A stretch of 64,000 nucleotides of DNA, from positions 124,001-188,000 of the forward strand of contig JAPYSU010000005.1 in NCBI GenBank assembly GCA_029936425.1, written 5' to 3'. The notes under the pieces are model-generated. The model saw only the letters and a list, made by a program, of their open reading frames with translations. It did not search any database and was not told the DNA's origin. The stretch's first letter is position 1, and every line of letters begins with the position of its first letter. Shown in pieces: positions 16,596 through 25,764 of the stretch. Made by a program: the position numbers and the translations under genes. The stretch is from Litorimonas sp. (lineage in GTDB: Bacteria > Pseudomonadota > Alphaproteobacteria > Caulobacterales > Maricaulaceae).

Positions 16596-17387
16596 TTAGT
16601 CAGGCTTACAGATGAAAGTGGACTGCACAGGCACCCCTTGATCAAAAGGCGGAAACACGGAAAGGCAATTCCACCCTGATTCGGACAGGATTTCTTTGAG
16701 ATAGGCAACTCTATAGCCACTCATCTGACCGGGTTTTTCAGGGTTCCACTCCATATATTGAACGCCAGATTCGGCTTGTTTTTTCAAATCTCTCAGATGC
16801 GATTCAGGGAATGAAGCTAAGACACCTTTGTCGCCGCCTTCCATTTCGAACGCGGCGTGACCTTCTCCCTGAATACACGCCGTGAACACTAGCCAGCCAT
16901 TAGAAGCGATAGAGTTTCTTGCGAGATCAAAAGTCTTACGGGCCTCATCCGGGTCCTGATGCGTAATGACGGAGAACATCGTGATAATATCATATTCACG
17001 GGTCAGAGACCGATTGAGGGACGCAAAATCATCACCGCCTTGAGGATTGTAATAGTTGTTTTTTTGATTTGCGTAGAGAAAATCAAAACGCGGGTCACTG
17101 ATCTCATTTTGTAAATATTTAATGAGGTCAGCGTCCAGCTCAATACCCGTGTAATGCCCGACCTCCATGTCATTTTCCAATATCGTTCGAACCATTCGGA
17201 AGCCGCACCCAATATCCAAAACGGATTTTTTGGCAAAGGATTCTATGCCGAGCTTGGAACACACATAATCCAAAACCATTTTACCCGTTTCGGCGGGCTT
17301 CCCAAGTTTTCGGACATTTTTGGAGTTCTTGCTGGGTTCGTATTTTTTGTTATCTTTCGCCATGGGGGTATCCAAAAACCTATTCAT
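16596..17387 (-). CDS. class I SAM-dependent methyltransferase, substrate unknown
   Basis: A protein of about 263 residues with the Rossmann motif SVLDIGCGFRMVRTILEND (motif I), the acidic strand-end YTGIELDADLI, and ITMFSVITHQDPDEARKTFDLA as the post-motif region. The ATG at 17387 overlaps the sulfatase stop (ATGAATAG), suggesting coupling. Alternative starts are 17363 (MAKDNKKYEP) and upstream ATGs as far as 17444. I cannot name a substrate. It follows a sulfatase and a tRNA, a setting typical of variable surface or sugar-modification genes. The next gene downstream is the his operon, 94 bp away. Confidence 0.75.
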   Translation of the reverse strand: MNRFLDTPMAKDNKKYEPSKNSKNVRKLGKPAETGKMVLDYVCSKLGIESFAKKSVLDIGCGFRMVRTILENDMEVGHYTGIELDADLIKYLQNEISDPRFDFLYANQKNNYYNPQGGDDFASLNRSLTREYDIITMFSVITHQDPDEARKTFDLARNSIASNGWLVFTACIQGEGHAAFEMEGGDKGVLASFPESHLRDLKKQAESGVQYMEWNPEKPGQMSGYRVAYLKEILSESGWNCLSVFPPFDQGVPVQSTFICKPD

Positions 17388-18936
17388 TTTCTGTCGCATC
17401 ACATGTGCTCTCAATAGACTCAATTTCGGCTCGATACGCCTCAATCACGAACCGGTCGGATAAATCCGGATTTCTATTTTCTCTCATTTCTCGCATAAAT
17501 TCTAATAACTTATCGACATTTTGAAAATTCACTGCACAAGGTTGAGTTTTTAAGAGGTTATTCTGTTCTCCGGGATCGTTTCGGATGTCAAAGTAAGAAA
17601 CGAGATCCTCAAATCCTATCTCGGTTCGCCTTCGGTCTAATTCCTGAACCAAAAGTTTTTTGCCCTCTTGGTCTATCGCTGTAAAATTATAAGCCTGTTT
17701 TCGGTCATGCCCCCCTTCGTTGTAAAGCATCTCGCGGCTTTCATAGGAGAGATCATCAAACACTTTATAAAAGCTCAGACCGTCTAAATCCTCTGTGGAT
17801 ATATCCTCGCCCGCAATGTCGAAAAATGTTGGAAACAGGTCAGCAGAATGGACCAACATGTCAGTACGGCTCGTCGGAATGTCGTATTCTCCTGGATGAG
17901 AAGACCATATCATGAGCGGGATACGGACGCCGCCCTCATAAAGACTTGATTTCCCTCGATACCATCCCTCATTCGTTCCGACAGGCCCTTGGTAAACATC
18001 ATTTGCCGTGCCGTTATCTCCCATGAAAACAAAGACGATGGGCCTTTGAGTCGATTCGCTCAATCCGGATACGAGTCGTTCAAGCTCGCCATCGAGCGCC
18101 TCCAACATGGCAAATACGTATTTGTCTGCCTTCGGGTCTCTTTTGACCCCGCCGTGAATTATGCTGTCAGGTATTTTTTCCGGTAGATTGTAGCTATGCA
18201 ACTCTCTCGGTGGAACATGCAGAGGGATATGCGGGATCACATAATTTACAAAGTAAAATTGAGGCCCTGAGGCCCTAGATTGAAAATCATTTAAAACCGC
18301 ATCTGTGATCTGCACGGGTTTGTATTTTTCTCCCCACCCAACATCCTCACCGTTGACATACCACCGATATTCGGATGGAAAGTAGTTGTAGGTATAATAC
18401 TGTCTCGGGTTGCCCTCGAAATAATCGAAACCTTGTTCACTCGGATTATTCAGATTGTCTGTTTCATTCTCACCATAACTCAAATGCCACTTTCCAAATG
18501 CGGCGGATCGGTAACCGGCTCCGGTTTCTTTTATTTTTTCCGGAATAGTCGTTTCCGTAAGAGGGAGTTTGGGAAGTTTGGAGTACACATCATTTGCGCC
18601 GTGACGGTACGAATAGCGGCCTGTCAAAATTCCGGCGCGAGTCGGTGTGCAATAGGGATTAGCATAGGCCCGTTCGAACACTAACGATGTTGAGCACCGT
18701 TTTTCCATATTCGGCATGAGTTTCAGATCATTCAAGCAGGGTCCCAAGTCTGCCCCCAGATCATCCGATGTGATGTAGACAATATGCGGTTTCAGGGATC
18801 GCTTAGCGGGAGCAGAAGATGAACTGGCGGTTGAGCCAACATCATCTACATCTGACGTATTAGTATCTTGATCCGTACAGCCGCAGAGACTGAGGAATAG
18901 CGCAAAGCAGGGTATTGCAGCAACAGAAGGTTTCAT
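17380..18936 (-). CDS. sulfatase of the alkaline-phosphatase superfamily, lipoprotein
   Basis: A 518-residue secreted sulfatase. The signal peptide MKPSVAAIPCFALFLSLCGC ends in a plausible lipobox (Cys20) followed by a Ser/Asp-rich linker. The metal-binding start is HIVYITSDDLGADLG. The formylglycine signature C-T-P-T-R is at residues 96-100, followed by GILTGRYSYRHG. Later come KWHLSYGENE and FVFMGDNGTANDVYQGPVGTNEG with the second metal-ligand set. The frame is open further upstream into the tRNA gene, so I chose the ATG at 18936, which has a GATGAGACG upstream and gives a signal peptide. Family members desulfate carbohydrates such as algal polysaccharides. The maturase needed for formylglycine is not in the window. 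Confidence 0.9.
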   Translation of the reverse strand: MKPSVAAIPCFALFLSLCGCTDQDTNTSDVDDVGSTASSSSAPAKRSLKPHIVYITSDDLGADLGPCLNDLKLMPNMEKRCSTSLVFERAYANPYCTPTRAGILTGRYSYRHGANDVYSKLPKLPLTETTIPEKIKETGAGYRSAAFGKWHLSYGENETDNLNNPSEQGFDYFEGNPRQYYTYNYFPSEYRWYVNGEDVGWGEKYKPVQITDAVLNDFQSRASGPQFYFVNYVIPHIPLHVPPRELHSYNLPEKIPDSIIHGGVKRDPKADKYVFAMLEALDGELERLVSGLSESTQRPIVFVFMGDNGTANDVYQGPVGTNEGWYRGKSSLYEGGVRIPLMIWSSHPGEYDIPTSRTDMLVHSADLFPTFFDIAGEDISTEDLDGLSFYKVFDDLSYESREMLYNEGGHDRKQAYNFTAIDQEGKKLLVQELDRRRTEIGFEDLVSYFDIRNDPGEQNNLLKTQPCAVNFQNVDKLLEFMREMRENRNPDLSDRFVIEAYRAEIESIESTCDATENE

Positions 18937-19037
18937 CGTCTCATCTTTAATACGATCTAGATTTATCTCAGCTTGCATTTTCCCATGAGCCTGTAAACTC
19001 ATAGAGAGGGATGATTGCTTGTTTCTGTTTTGGAAAG

Positions 19038-19127
19038 TGGCGGGCGGGGAGGGATTCGAACCCCCGATAGGCTTGCACCTATGCCGGTTTTCAAGACCGG
19101 TGCATTCAACCACTCTGCCACCCGCCC
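19038..19127 (-). tRNA. tRNA-Ser (anticodon UGA)
   Basis: A 90-nt class II tRNA. The 7-bp acceptor stem is GGGCGGG/CCCGCCC with discriminator G and an encoded CCA. The anticodon stem-loop CGGTCTTGAAAACCG gives anticodon TGA. A long variable arm (CATAGGTGCAAGCCTATC) and the T-loop GGTTCGAATCC follow. It reads serine UCA-type codons. The sulfatase gene starts 101 bp downstream on the same strand. Confidence 0.96.
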
Positions 19128-19530
19128 ACGGGTGTAAATTGAGCGTGCGCAGCGCTTAGTCAATTTTGAAACGCCGTTCAACCCATTTGTCAGAGATGAG
19201 GTGAGAAAAGGTAAAAGAATATTGTTCCGCTCTAATTCAGAGCAATGTGAAGGCTGAGTGACGGAAATGTAAGGAGCTTATCTGGCATTTTTCTGTCACG
19301 GTGCGGTGGATCGCAAGGTGAGGATGAGGGGATTAACCAAATCCTTACCTAGAATTTTGATAAGGTATTCACGGTAATCTCTAACCCAGACTTAAAGCTG
19401 TTTGTCTAAATATAGGTTCAATGAAAATAGTCAGAGAGGCAAAACGTCCTAACTGTTTTCAGCCATAGAAGACGGGTCACCCTAGTTATTTACTTTGGTT
19501 TGGCCGACACAGTGAAAGTGGGTACAGAGA
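19128..19530. other. 403-bp intergenic region without a recognisable gene
   Basis: This lies between tRNA-Ser (leftward) and the rlpA-like gene (rightward), so it should hold both promoters. I see a short hairpin, GCTCT-AATTC-AGAGC, near 19233, and AT-rich stretches, but no convincing reading frame, large repeat or further RNA gene. Confidence 0.5.
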
Positions 19531-20556
19531 ATGAAAACGGTAAGACAAAAGAGACTGTTAAAGATGAGCATATCTGCGATAATGATGATGACATTGAGTG
19601 CCTGCGCCTCAACTAACATCGTCAAAGTTTCTGAAGCGGCCCCTATCACTTACAAAATGGAACAAGGCGTCACCAAATATGCCTCTTTGGAAATGCCCTC
19701 TGCGCCAAACAGCCTTCAACATCGTCGTCCCTCAACATTACAAGACCTGCCGTCTCCTTATCTGCCTCAGGCAACCGTCCCAAGAGGGCCGAAATTCAAT
19801 CCGCACGACGTGGATAAGGATCTCTATTCACATCAGAAAATTGGCCAGCCTTATAAAATGGCGGGTTCGACCTATGTGCCAAAGCACGACCCTAAATATG
19901 ATAAATCCGGTCTAGCCTCCTGGTATGGCCCAAAATATCATGGTCGCCCAACCGCCAGCGGAGAGATATTCAACAAGAACGATCTCACGGCGGCCCACAA
20001 GACATTGCCAATGAATTCAATGGTTCACGTTGAGAACTTGACAAACGGCCGCACACTTACTGTTCGGATTAATGATCGCGGCCCATTTGTCACAGGCCGT
20101 ATTATCGACTTATCCGAGGCTTCCGCAAAAATATTGGGTTACACTCAAGACGGCACAGCGCGGGTTCGAGTTCGATATATGGGCCCTGCCGATCCTAACG
20201 CCGCGCAGAAGAGTGCCCAATCGCTACCTCCCGTTTTTGAGGATCCGTCTTTAACGGTCGAGGCTCCGGCTCCAAAGTCTATGCCCTTTTCAGGCCCTCA
20301 GGATACTGCACCAATGATGCCGAAGGAATATCATGAGCGCGATTATTTCGATATTGAGCGTTCTCCAGACGCGCAAGAATATAATTCACCGATTGCGCCT
20401 TCCGCGCCTCAACTTGCGCCGGAAGCCGGACTGCCAGACTCAGACGGTCAAGTTACGCTGACTATTAAAGGCCCTATCCGCATGGCGAAAAGTGAAAACA
20501 GCCAGGCGAAATTTATTCCGGCCGTTCACTACAGCAGCAAGAAAAATAATAATTAA
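19531..20556 (+). CDS. rlpA: RlpA-like septal/cell-wall lipoprotein (double-psi beta-barrel)
   Basis: A 341-residue lipoprotein (signal ending MMTLSACAS, lipobox LSAC). The RlpA double-psi beta-barrel spans about residues 125-220: GLASWYGPKYHGRPTASGE, HKTLPMNSMVHVENLTNGR and RINDRGPFVTGRIIDLSEAS. RlpA proteins are septal proteins, some of which cleave glycan strands lacking stem peptides. The long Pro/Ala-rich tail ends without the SPOR domain seen in E. coli RlpA. A strong terminator follows, separating it from dacA. Confidence 0.88.
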   Translation: MKTVRQKRLLKMSISAIMMMTLSACASTNIVKVSEAAPITYKMEQGVTKYASLEMPSAPNSLQHRRPSTLQDLPSPYLPQATVPRGPKFNPHDVDKDLYSHQKIGQPYKMAGSTYVPKHDPKYDKSGLASWYGPKYHGRPTASGEIFNKNDLTAAHKTLPMNSMVHVENLTNGRTLTVRINDRGPFVTGRIIDLSEASAKILGYTQDGTARVRVRYMGPADPNAAQKSAQSLPPVFEDPSLTVEAPAPKSMPFSGPQDTAPMMPKEYHERDYFDIERSPDAQEYNSPIAPSAPQLAPEAGLPDSDGQVTLTIKGPIRMAKSENSQAKFIPAVHYSSKKNNN

Positions 20557-20615
20557 ACATCTCTATCTGGCCGCAGCCCGGCCTTGCGATTATCAAAAAG
20601 CTGTGTGAATAAACT

Positions 20616-20640
20616 AGGTGTCCTTCGGGGCACCTTTTTT
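20616..20640 (+). terminator. rho-independent terminator after the rlpA-like gene
   Basis: AGGTGTCC-TTCG-GGGCACCT forms an 8-bp stem with a UUCG tetraloop, followed by a run of T. It sits 60 bp after the rlpA-like stop and before dacA. Confidence 0.9.
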
Positions 20641-20692
20641 GAGTCTTCACCCAAAGATAGGGGCGAAGAATTAACCGGGATATTTGGTCTTC

Positions 20693-21838
20693 ATGCGTAT
20701 TTTTTCGTCTCTTCTGCTTACTACTTTCTTCCTTCCTGTCGCGGCGCTCGCCCAGACCTCCTCTTCGGGGTTTCAAACTAACGCCCCTCATGCCGTTATC
20801 TATGACTACAATAGTCAGGAAGTTCTTTTCAAAAAGGCTGCCGAAAGACCTATACCTCCGGCGTCCATGACAAAAATCATGACGGCAGTTATGGTTTTTG
20901 AAGCATTGGAGTCCGGCGAAATCACAATGGATACAGAGTTTCCGGTGAGTGAAGAAGCATGGCGACGCGGCGGTGCAAAATCCGGCTCCTCTACAATGTT
21001 CTTAAAATTGAATTCTATGGTGCGGGTCGAGGACCTCCTACACGGCGTTATTACGCAATCTGGCAATGATGCATGTATCGTTTTGGCTGAAGGCTTAGCG
21101 GGCTCAGAAAGTGCTTTTGCTGCGCGCATGACGGCTCGGGCTCAGGCACTGGGAATGAACAGCGCAAACTTTGTAAATTCCACCGGGTGGCCTGACCCCG
21201 GCCACGAAATAAGTGCATTGGACCTAGCCAAATTGGCAGATTATACGATTCGCGAATTTCCGGAGTATTATAAACTTTATGATATACGCAGCTTTACCTG
21301 GAACGGGATCAAGCAGGGGAATAGAAACCCTCTACTGGGCCGGTTCACAGGCGCGGATGGTCTGAAAACGGGTCATACTGAAGTTTCCGGATATGGACTC
21401 GTAGGATCTGCTGAAAGAGATGGAGAACGCCGAATAGTTGTTTTGAACGGAACCGAAAGTATGGCCGAACGTCGCGATACGGCCATATCCCTCATGACAG
21501 CCGCTTTCACTCAGTTCAAAATATATGATGTCTTTAATGCATCAGAACGAATCGCTGAAGTTGATGTCTATATGGGCAAGGCCTCCAAGGTCGGCGTAAA
21601 GGCAGCTGAACCTGTCAAAGTCGGGTTGGCTCGGATCAATAGGTCAGGACTCAGGTCCGAACTTCACGCGAAAACAGCAATTGCGCCTGTAATGGCAGGC
21701 GATGAGATTGGTGAAATCATAATTTATGATGGTGAGACAGAGCTCAAAAAAGTTAAGGCTGTGGCCGCCGAAGACGTCAAAGAATTGTCAGGAGTGGGGA
21801 AAGCCTGGGCCTCTCTGCTAAAAACGATCAGGGGCTAG
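20693..21838 (+). CDS. dacA: D-alanyl-D-alanine carboxypeptidase (PBP5/6 type)
   Basis: A 381-residue peptidase S11. An export signal (MRIFSSLLLTTFFLPVAALA) precedes the penicillin-binding domain with S-x-x-K (ASMTKIM), S-x-N (TQSGNDACIVLAEGLAG) and K-T-G (ADGLKTGHTEVSG). A C-terminal PBP5-like beta domain (about 280-365) follows, with a helical tail that could anchor to the membrane. It removes the terminal D-Ala of peptidoglycan pentapeptides. I chose the ATG at 20693 because the signal peptide starts there; a TTG lies three codons upstream. tmk begins 3 bp after its stop. Confidence 0.94.
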   Translation: MRIFSSLLLTTFFLPVAALAQTSSSGFQTNAPHAVIYDYNSQEVLFKKAAERPIPPASMTKIMTAVMVFEALESGEITMDTEFPVSEEAWRRGGAKSGSSTMFLKLNSMVRVEDLLHGVITQSGNDACIVLAEGLAGSESAFAARMTARAQALGMNSANFVNSTGWPDPGHEISALDLAKLADYTIREFPEYYKLYDIRSFTWNGIKQGNRNPLLGRFTGADGLKTGHTEVSGYGLVGSAERDGERRIVVLNGTESMAERRDTAISLMTAAFTQFKIYDVFNASERIAEVDVYMGKASKVGVKAAEPVKVGLARINRSGLRSELHAKTAIAPVMAGDEIGEIIIYDGETELKKVKAVAAEDVKELSGVGKAWASLLKTIRG

Positions 21839-21841
21839 GAC

Positions 21842-22501
21842 ATGGAACGCGGACAGTTCATTACTTTTGAAGGCGGTGAGGGCGCCGGAAAGACAACACA
21901 GGCCAAGAGACTTTGCGAAGCTTTACAGAGCGCGGGAGTCGAAACGCTTATGACCCGTGAGCCCGGCGGCACTTTTGGCGCAGAGGCCATTCGCGACCTG
22001 GTTTTAACAGGGACCGAAGAACGCTGGTCAGGCATGACTGAGCTCCTCCTAATGTATGCTGCGCGCCTGGATCACGTTGAGAAGCTTATCAAACCCGCTC
22101 TGGCCCGTGGGGTTTGGGTGGTCAGTGACAGATTTGCGGACTCCAGTCTGGCTTATCAGGGATATGCCCGCGGACTAGGCCCGGATCGGGTCAAGGCCGT
22201 GCACGCTGCAGTGATGAACGGCTTTAAACCCGACCTTACAATTCTTTTCGATATTGATCCGATACTTGCTCAAAAACGCGTAGAGACACGTGGCGAAGAA
22301 ATGTCCCGTTTTGATAGGGAGGCAATAGATTTTCACAACACATTGCGAGAAGCATTCTTGGACATTGCCAATGATAATGCCGAAAGGTTTTTCACACTTG
22401 ATGCCGGCGGAAGCCGAGACGCCATTCACAATCGAATCGTACATGCCCTTTCAACGCGGTATCCTGAGCTGGCCGGAAAATTGAGCAGTTCGGAGAGCTA
22501 G
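21842..22501 (+). CDS. tmk: thymidylate kinase
   Basis: A 219-residue dTMP kinase with the P-loop ITFEGGEGAGKTTQAKRL, the DR-motif segment VVSDRFADSSLAYQGYARGLG, and a LID region VETRGEEMSRFDREAIDFH. It supplies dTDP for DNA synthesis. It sits between dacA and holB with the stop directly abutting the holB GTG start, the usual tmk-holB-tatD order. Confidence 0.95.
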   Translation: MERGQFITFEGGEGAGKTTQAKRLCEALQSAGVETLMTREPGGTFGAEAIRDLVLTGTEERWSGMTELLLMYAARLDHVEKLIKPALARGVWVVSDRFADSSLAYQGYARGLGPDRVKAVHAAVMNGFKPDLTILFDIDPILAQKRVETRGEEMSRFDREAIDFHNTLREAFLDIANDNAERFFTLDAGGSRDAIHNRIVHALSTRYPELAGKLSSSES

Positions 22502-23566
22502 GTGGCGAAAGGGTTTGAGACTGAGGACTTACCGGAATCAGATCGCGCGCCGGGATGCCGTCATCCCCGTGAGACCTATGAGCTGCTTGGTCATGGTGAG
22601 GCGGAAAGAAAATTCATCCACGCAAAAGAATCAGGCCGCCTCCATCACGCCTGGCTGCTCACTGGACCGCCTGGGGTCGGAAAAGCGACTCTAGCCTACC
22701 GTATGACCCGGTCACTTCTAGGCGGCAAATCCTTGATGGAGGATAGCCTCAATATTCCTTCAACTGATCCGGTAGCGCAGCGTATTGAGGCGAGGGGACA
22801 CGGTAATTTTTTCGTCGTGAACAGACCTTGGGATACAAAAACAAAAAAATTCAAACAGGACATTCCTGTCGACGCTATTCGCGCGATTAGTGGATTCCTA
22901 CAAGGGACAGCCTCTGAGGATGGGGGGTGGCGTGTCGTTCTTATCGACACAGCAGATGATTTGAATAGCAATGCAGAAAATGCCCTGCTGAAAATGTTGG
23001 AGGAGCCTCCACAGCGAACCGTGATGATCTTACTCTCTTCTTCACCGGGGCGTTTATTACCAACTATCCGATCAAGATGTCTGAATGTTCCGTTGAAAAC
23101 GGTTTCAAAGTTGGAGATCAAAGAGTGGTTAAACAAGCAAGGCGAGGCGTCACCGGATCTTATAGAGGCCTGCGCGGTGTTGAGCCGTGGCGGTCCTGGC
23201 AAGGCGGTTGCCCTAGCGCAAAATGCCAAAGAAGTTCTGATGCCTTTAAAAAGGTTCCTTGCATCGTTAGCCGGGGGTCAGGACAGTATAGATATGTCTA
23301 TTGCCAAGTCGCTGGCCCCACAAAATTCAGCTGTCTCTAGAGCTTTATTTTGGGATGTTTTGGAAGACTCAATACAATATTGCGCGATGCATTCTCAAAC
23401 AGGAATCTGGGAAGGGGCGTTCGAACCACCCAAACTGACAAAGAATTCTGATAAGTGGATTTCCGCTTGGTCAACAATACGCGACCAAAAATCCGTAGAG
23501 ACAGCTATCAATACTGACAAAACAGCGACCATGCTTAACACACTAAGCGCGGTAAGGGCGGCCTGA
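22502..23566 (+). CDS. holB: DNA polymerase III delta-prime subunit
   Basis: A 354-residue clamp-loader AAA+ protein. It has a P-loop (LLTGPPGVGKATLAYRM), the IDTADDLNSNAENALLKMLEEPP segment (Walker B/sensor region) and SSSPGRLLPTIRSRC (the SRC arginine-finger motif). An N-terminal HPRETYELLGHGEAE section is typical of alphaproteobacterial HolB. The GTG start abuts the tmk stop, and the stop overlaps the next ATG by 1 bp. Confidence 0.92.
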   Translation: MAKGFETEDLPESDRAPGCRHPRETYELLGHGEAERKFIHAKESGRLHHAWLLTGPPGVGKATLAYRMTRSLLGGKSLMEDSLNIPSTDPVAQRIEARGHGNFFVVNRPWDTKTKKFKQDIPVDAIRAISGFLQGTASEDGGWRVVLIDTADDLNSNAENALLKMLEEPPQRTVMILLSSSPGRLLPTIRSRCLNVPLKTVSKLEIKEWLNKQGEASPDLIEACAVLSRGGPGKAVALAQNAKEVLMPLKRFLASLAGGQDSIDMSIAKSLAPQNSAVSRALFWDVLEDSIQYCAMHSQTGIWEGAFEPPKLTKNSDKWISAWSTIRDQKSVETAINTDKTATMLNTLSAVRAA

Positions 23567-24357
23567 TGTTGATAGATAGCCACGTCAATCTCCATGGAGA
23601 GAAATTTGCAAATGACTTGCCGGATGTCATCGAAAGAGCAAAACAGGCTGGCGTCAACGGACTTCTGAATATTTGTTGTAACATCAAAGATTTTGAAGCA
23701 ACACTCAATGTTGCGAAACGCTCAAAAGGCATATGGGCAAGTGTTGGCACGCATCCCCATGATGCCAAAGACAATCCTGACATAACGGCGGAAGAACTGG
23801 TCAAAATGGCAGAGCATTCAAAAGTCATTGGCATTGGTGAAACCGGATTTGATTTTCATTACGGATACAGCTCCGAAGCCGAGCAAATCTACAATTTTCA
23901 GGCTCACATTGATGCGGCCCGAGAACTTCAAATACCGCTTATAATCCACACCCGCGAAGCTGACGATTTAATGATGAAGACGCTAGACCGGGAAATGGCA
24001 AAAGGGGCGTTTCCTGCTCTTATGCATTGCTACACATCAGGCCCGGAACTTGCAAAAGAAGCGGACGCAATGGGATGTTATTTCTCAGTCTCCGGCATTG
24101 TGACATTCAAGAATGCACATGACGTACGCGCCATCATAGAAGTCATGCCGGAAGATCGCATCATGGTAGAAACGGACTGCCCTTATCTGGCCCCGGTGCC
24201 CTATCGCGGGCGCCGTAATGAACCTGCCTATGTAAAAGAGGTCTGCCAAGGGCTTGCGGATGTCAAAGGGTGGTCTTTTGAAGAGACGGCTAAGCGAACA
24301 ACTGACGCATTTTTCAATCTCTTCCAAAAAGCAGATAGAGCAGATTTATGGGATTGA
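23566..24357 (+). CDS. TatD-family metal-dependent hydrolase (YcfH-like)
   Basis: A 263-residue TIM-barrel amidohydrolase-like nuclease of the TatD family. Metal ligands appear as LIDSHVNLHGEKF (DSH in place of the usual D-x-H: Asp3, His5), VGTHPHDAKDN, IGIGETGFDFHY, IIHTREADDLM, LMHCYTSG and MVETDCPYLAPVPYRG. Members act as 3'-5' DNA/RNA exonucleases or D-tyrosyl-type quality-control enzymes. It is part of the tmk-holB-tatD-PhnP-like operon and overlaps the next gene by 10 bp. Confidence 0.92.
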   Translation: MLIDSHVNLHGEKFANDLPDVIERAKQAGVNGLLNICCNIKDFEATLNVAKRSKGIWASVGTHPHDAKDNPDITAEELVKMAEHSKVIGIGETGFDFHYGYSSEAEQIYNFQAHIDAARELQIPLIIHTREADDLMMKTLDREMAKGAFPALMHCYTSGPELAKEADAMGCYFSVSGIVTFKNAHDVRAIIEVMPEDRIMVETDCPYLAPVPYRGRRNEPAYVKEVCQGLADVKGWSFEETAKRTTDAFFNLFQKADRADLWD

Positions 24358-25193
24358 GAGCCGTCATTCTCGGATGCGGATCCTCTGGCGGCGTACCGCG
24401 TGTCGGTGGCGACTGGGGATTTTGCGATCCGTCAAATTCAAGAAACAAGCGCTCCCGCTCTTCGCTTTATGTTGAGTATTGGGATGGCGAGGACATGCCG
24501 GCGCCGGTAAACCGTACGGCTATCGTAATTGATACGAGTCCCGATCTTCGGGAACAATTCCTAGCGGCTGATATCAAACGACTCGACGCCGTTGTCTTTA
24601 CGCATGAACATGCGGATCAAAGCCACGGTATTGATGACTTGCGGGCAGTTGCTTATCGGATGCGGACCCAAATTCCAACATACATGGATCAAAACACCAA
24701 AGACCATGTCCATTCACGGTTTAACTATTGCTTTGAAATGCCCGAAGGCCGGGTTCATCCGCCCATCCTAAAACTTCAGCCTCTGATGAAAAATGGCGAT
24801 CGGGTTCAGATAGACGGACCGGGAGGAACACTGACGCTCGATGTTTTCCAAGTAAGCCACGGCCCGACCACTTCTCTGGGCTTCATCTTGGACGGCCAAC
24901 TTGGCTACGCGCCGGATGTATGGGACGTGCCGGACGAAGCGATTGAGGCTCTGGCCGATGTTGATACATTCATCGTTGATAGTCTCCGCTATAATTCACA
25001 TCCAACACATGCCAATACGGATAAGTCCCTGTCTTGGCTGGCCAGAGTTCGAGCGAGACAAGGTATACTGACCAATCTGCATATTGATATGGATTATGAG
25101 ACCTTGAAAGCCGAACTTCCGCCCATGGCTGTCCCGGCCTATGACGGAATGGAAATTATTCTCCCTCTAATGGCGGTTCAAAAGGCGGCCTGA
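24348..25193 (+). CDS. metallo-beta-lactamase-fold hydrolase (PhnP-like)
   Basis: A 281-residue MBL-fold phosphodiesterase-like protein. It starts with the glycine loop LGCGSSGGVPRVGGDWG. The zinc motif is VFTHEHADQSHGIDDLRAV (HxHxDH), and further ligands are in FQVSHGPTTSLGF and FIVDSLRYNSHPTHAN. Relatives include PhnP cyclic phosphodiesterases; the natural substrate here is unknown. Its 3' end overlaps the convergent histidine-phosphatase gene by 38 bp. Confidence 0.88.
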   Translation: MGLRAVILGCGSSGGVPRVGGDWGFCDPSNSRNKRSRSSLYVEYWDGEDMPAPVNRTAIVIDTSPDLREQFLAADIKRLDAVVFTHEHADQSHGIDDLRAVAYRMRTQIPTYMDQNTKDHVHSRFNYCFEMPEGRVHPPILKLQPLMKNGDRVQIDGPGGTLTLDVFQVSHGPTTSLGFILDGQLGYAPDVWDVPDEAIEALADVDTFIVDSLRYNSHPTHANTDKSLSWLARVRARQGILTNLHIDMDYETLKAELPPMAVPAYDGMEIILPLMAVQKAA

Positions 25194-25764
25194 GACCCCA
25201 AAACTGTAGTTCCCATTTCCCGTCAACTCGTGTCAGTTTCGATACGCTTCCGGTTTTTATTTTCCGGTCTTCAACTCGCAGAGATAGGGCATCCAGCAGA
25301 AAACGAGCTACCCCGTTACTGGTCACAACCAATGTCGTTTGCGCCTCTAATGTAGCTATAAATTTGGCCCAATGGATTCGGTAATATTGTGGGTCTACAT
25401 TCCATCCCGTCGGAACAACGGTGTTATCTTCCCAATCCTGCAGAGCCTCCTCGCCTAGTCGGGCTATGACCTCTGTCTCCGGCTTTCCTTCGTCTGGTCC
25501 GTAGTCGATTTCACGGAGGAACTCGGCATTTTGAATTTCAATATTCTGGTTTTGGCAAATCGCCTCTGCGGTCTGTATTGTGCGTTTTAAGGGCGAGCTA
25601 AAACAGGCGTCCAATGACGTATTCCTAAAGGCTTCGGCCAAGGTCGCGGCTTGATCTTTCCCGCTTTGCGAAAGGGGTAAGTCGGTTCTCCCGCCGACTC
25701 GTAAAATTTCGTCGCCCTTATCAAAGGTGTTGCCATGTCGGACAATATAGAGCGTCTTGCTCAT
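25156..25764 (-). CDS. histidine phosphatase superfamily protein
   Basis: A 202-residue phosphoglycerate-mutase-like protein. The phosphohistidine motif is LYIVRHGNTFDKGD (R-H-G near residue 9), SSPLKRTIQTAEAI carries the next arginine, and the acidic EIDYGPDEG and the distal TLVVTSNGVARFLLD follow. In typical members the last motif has His before Asn/Gly; here it reads TSNG, so the second catalytic histidine appears replaced by Ser. Its stop region overlaps the PhnP-like gene and its start overlaps the kdsB stop by 4 bp. The substrate is unknown. Confidence 0.85.
   Translation of the reverse strand: MSKTLYIVRHGNTFDKGDEILRVGGRTDLPLSQSGKDQAATLAEAFRNTSLDACFSSPLKRTIQTAEAICQNQNIEIQNAEFLREIDYGPDEGKPETEVIARLGEEALQDWEDNTVVPTGWNVDPQYYRIHWAKFIATLEAQTTLVVTSNGVARFLLDALSLRVEDRKIKTGSVSKLTRVDGKWELQFWGLRPPFEPPLEGE

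Noticed and set aside
18937..19113. Upstream extension of the sulfatase frame
   Set aside because: It would translate part of tRNA-Ser and would bury the signal peptide that starts at 18936.
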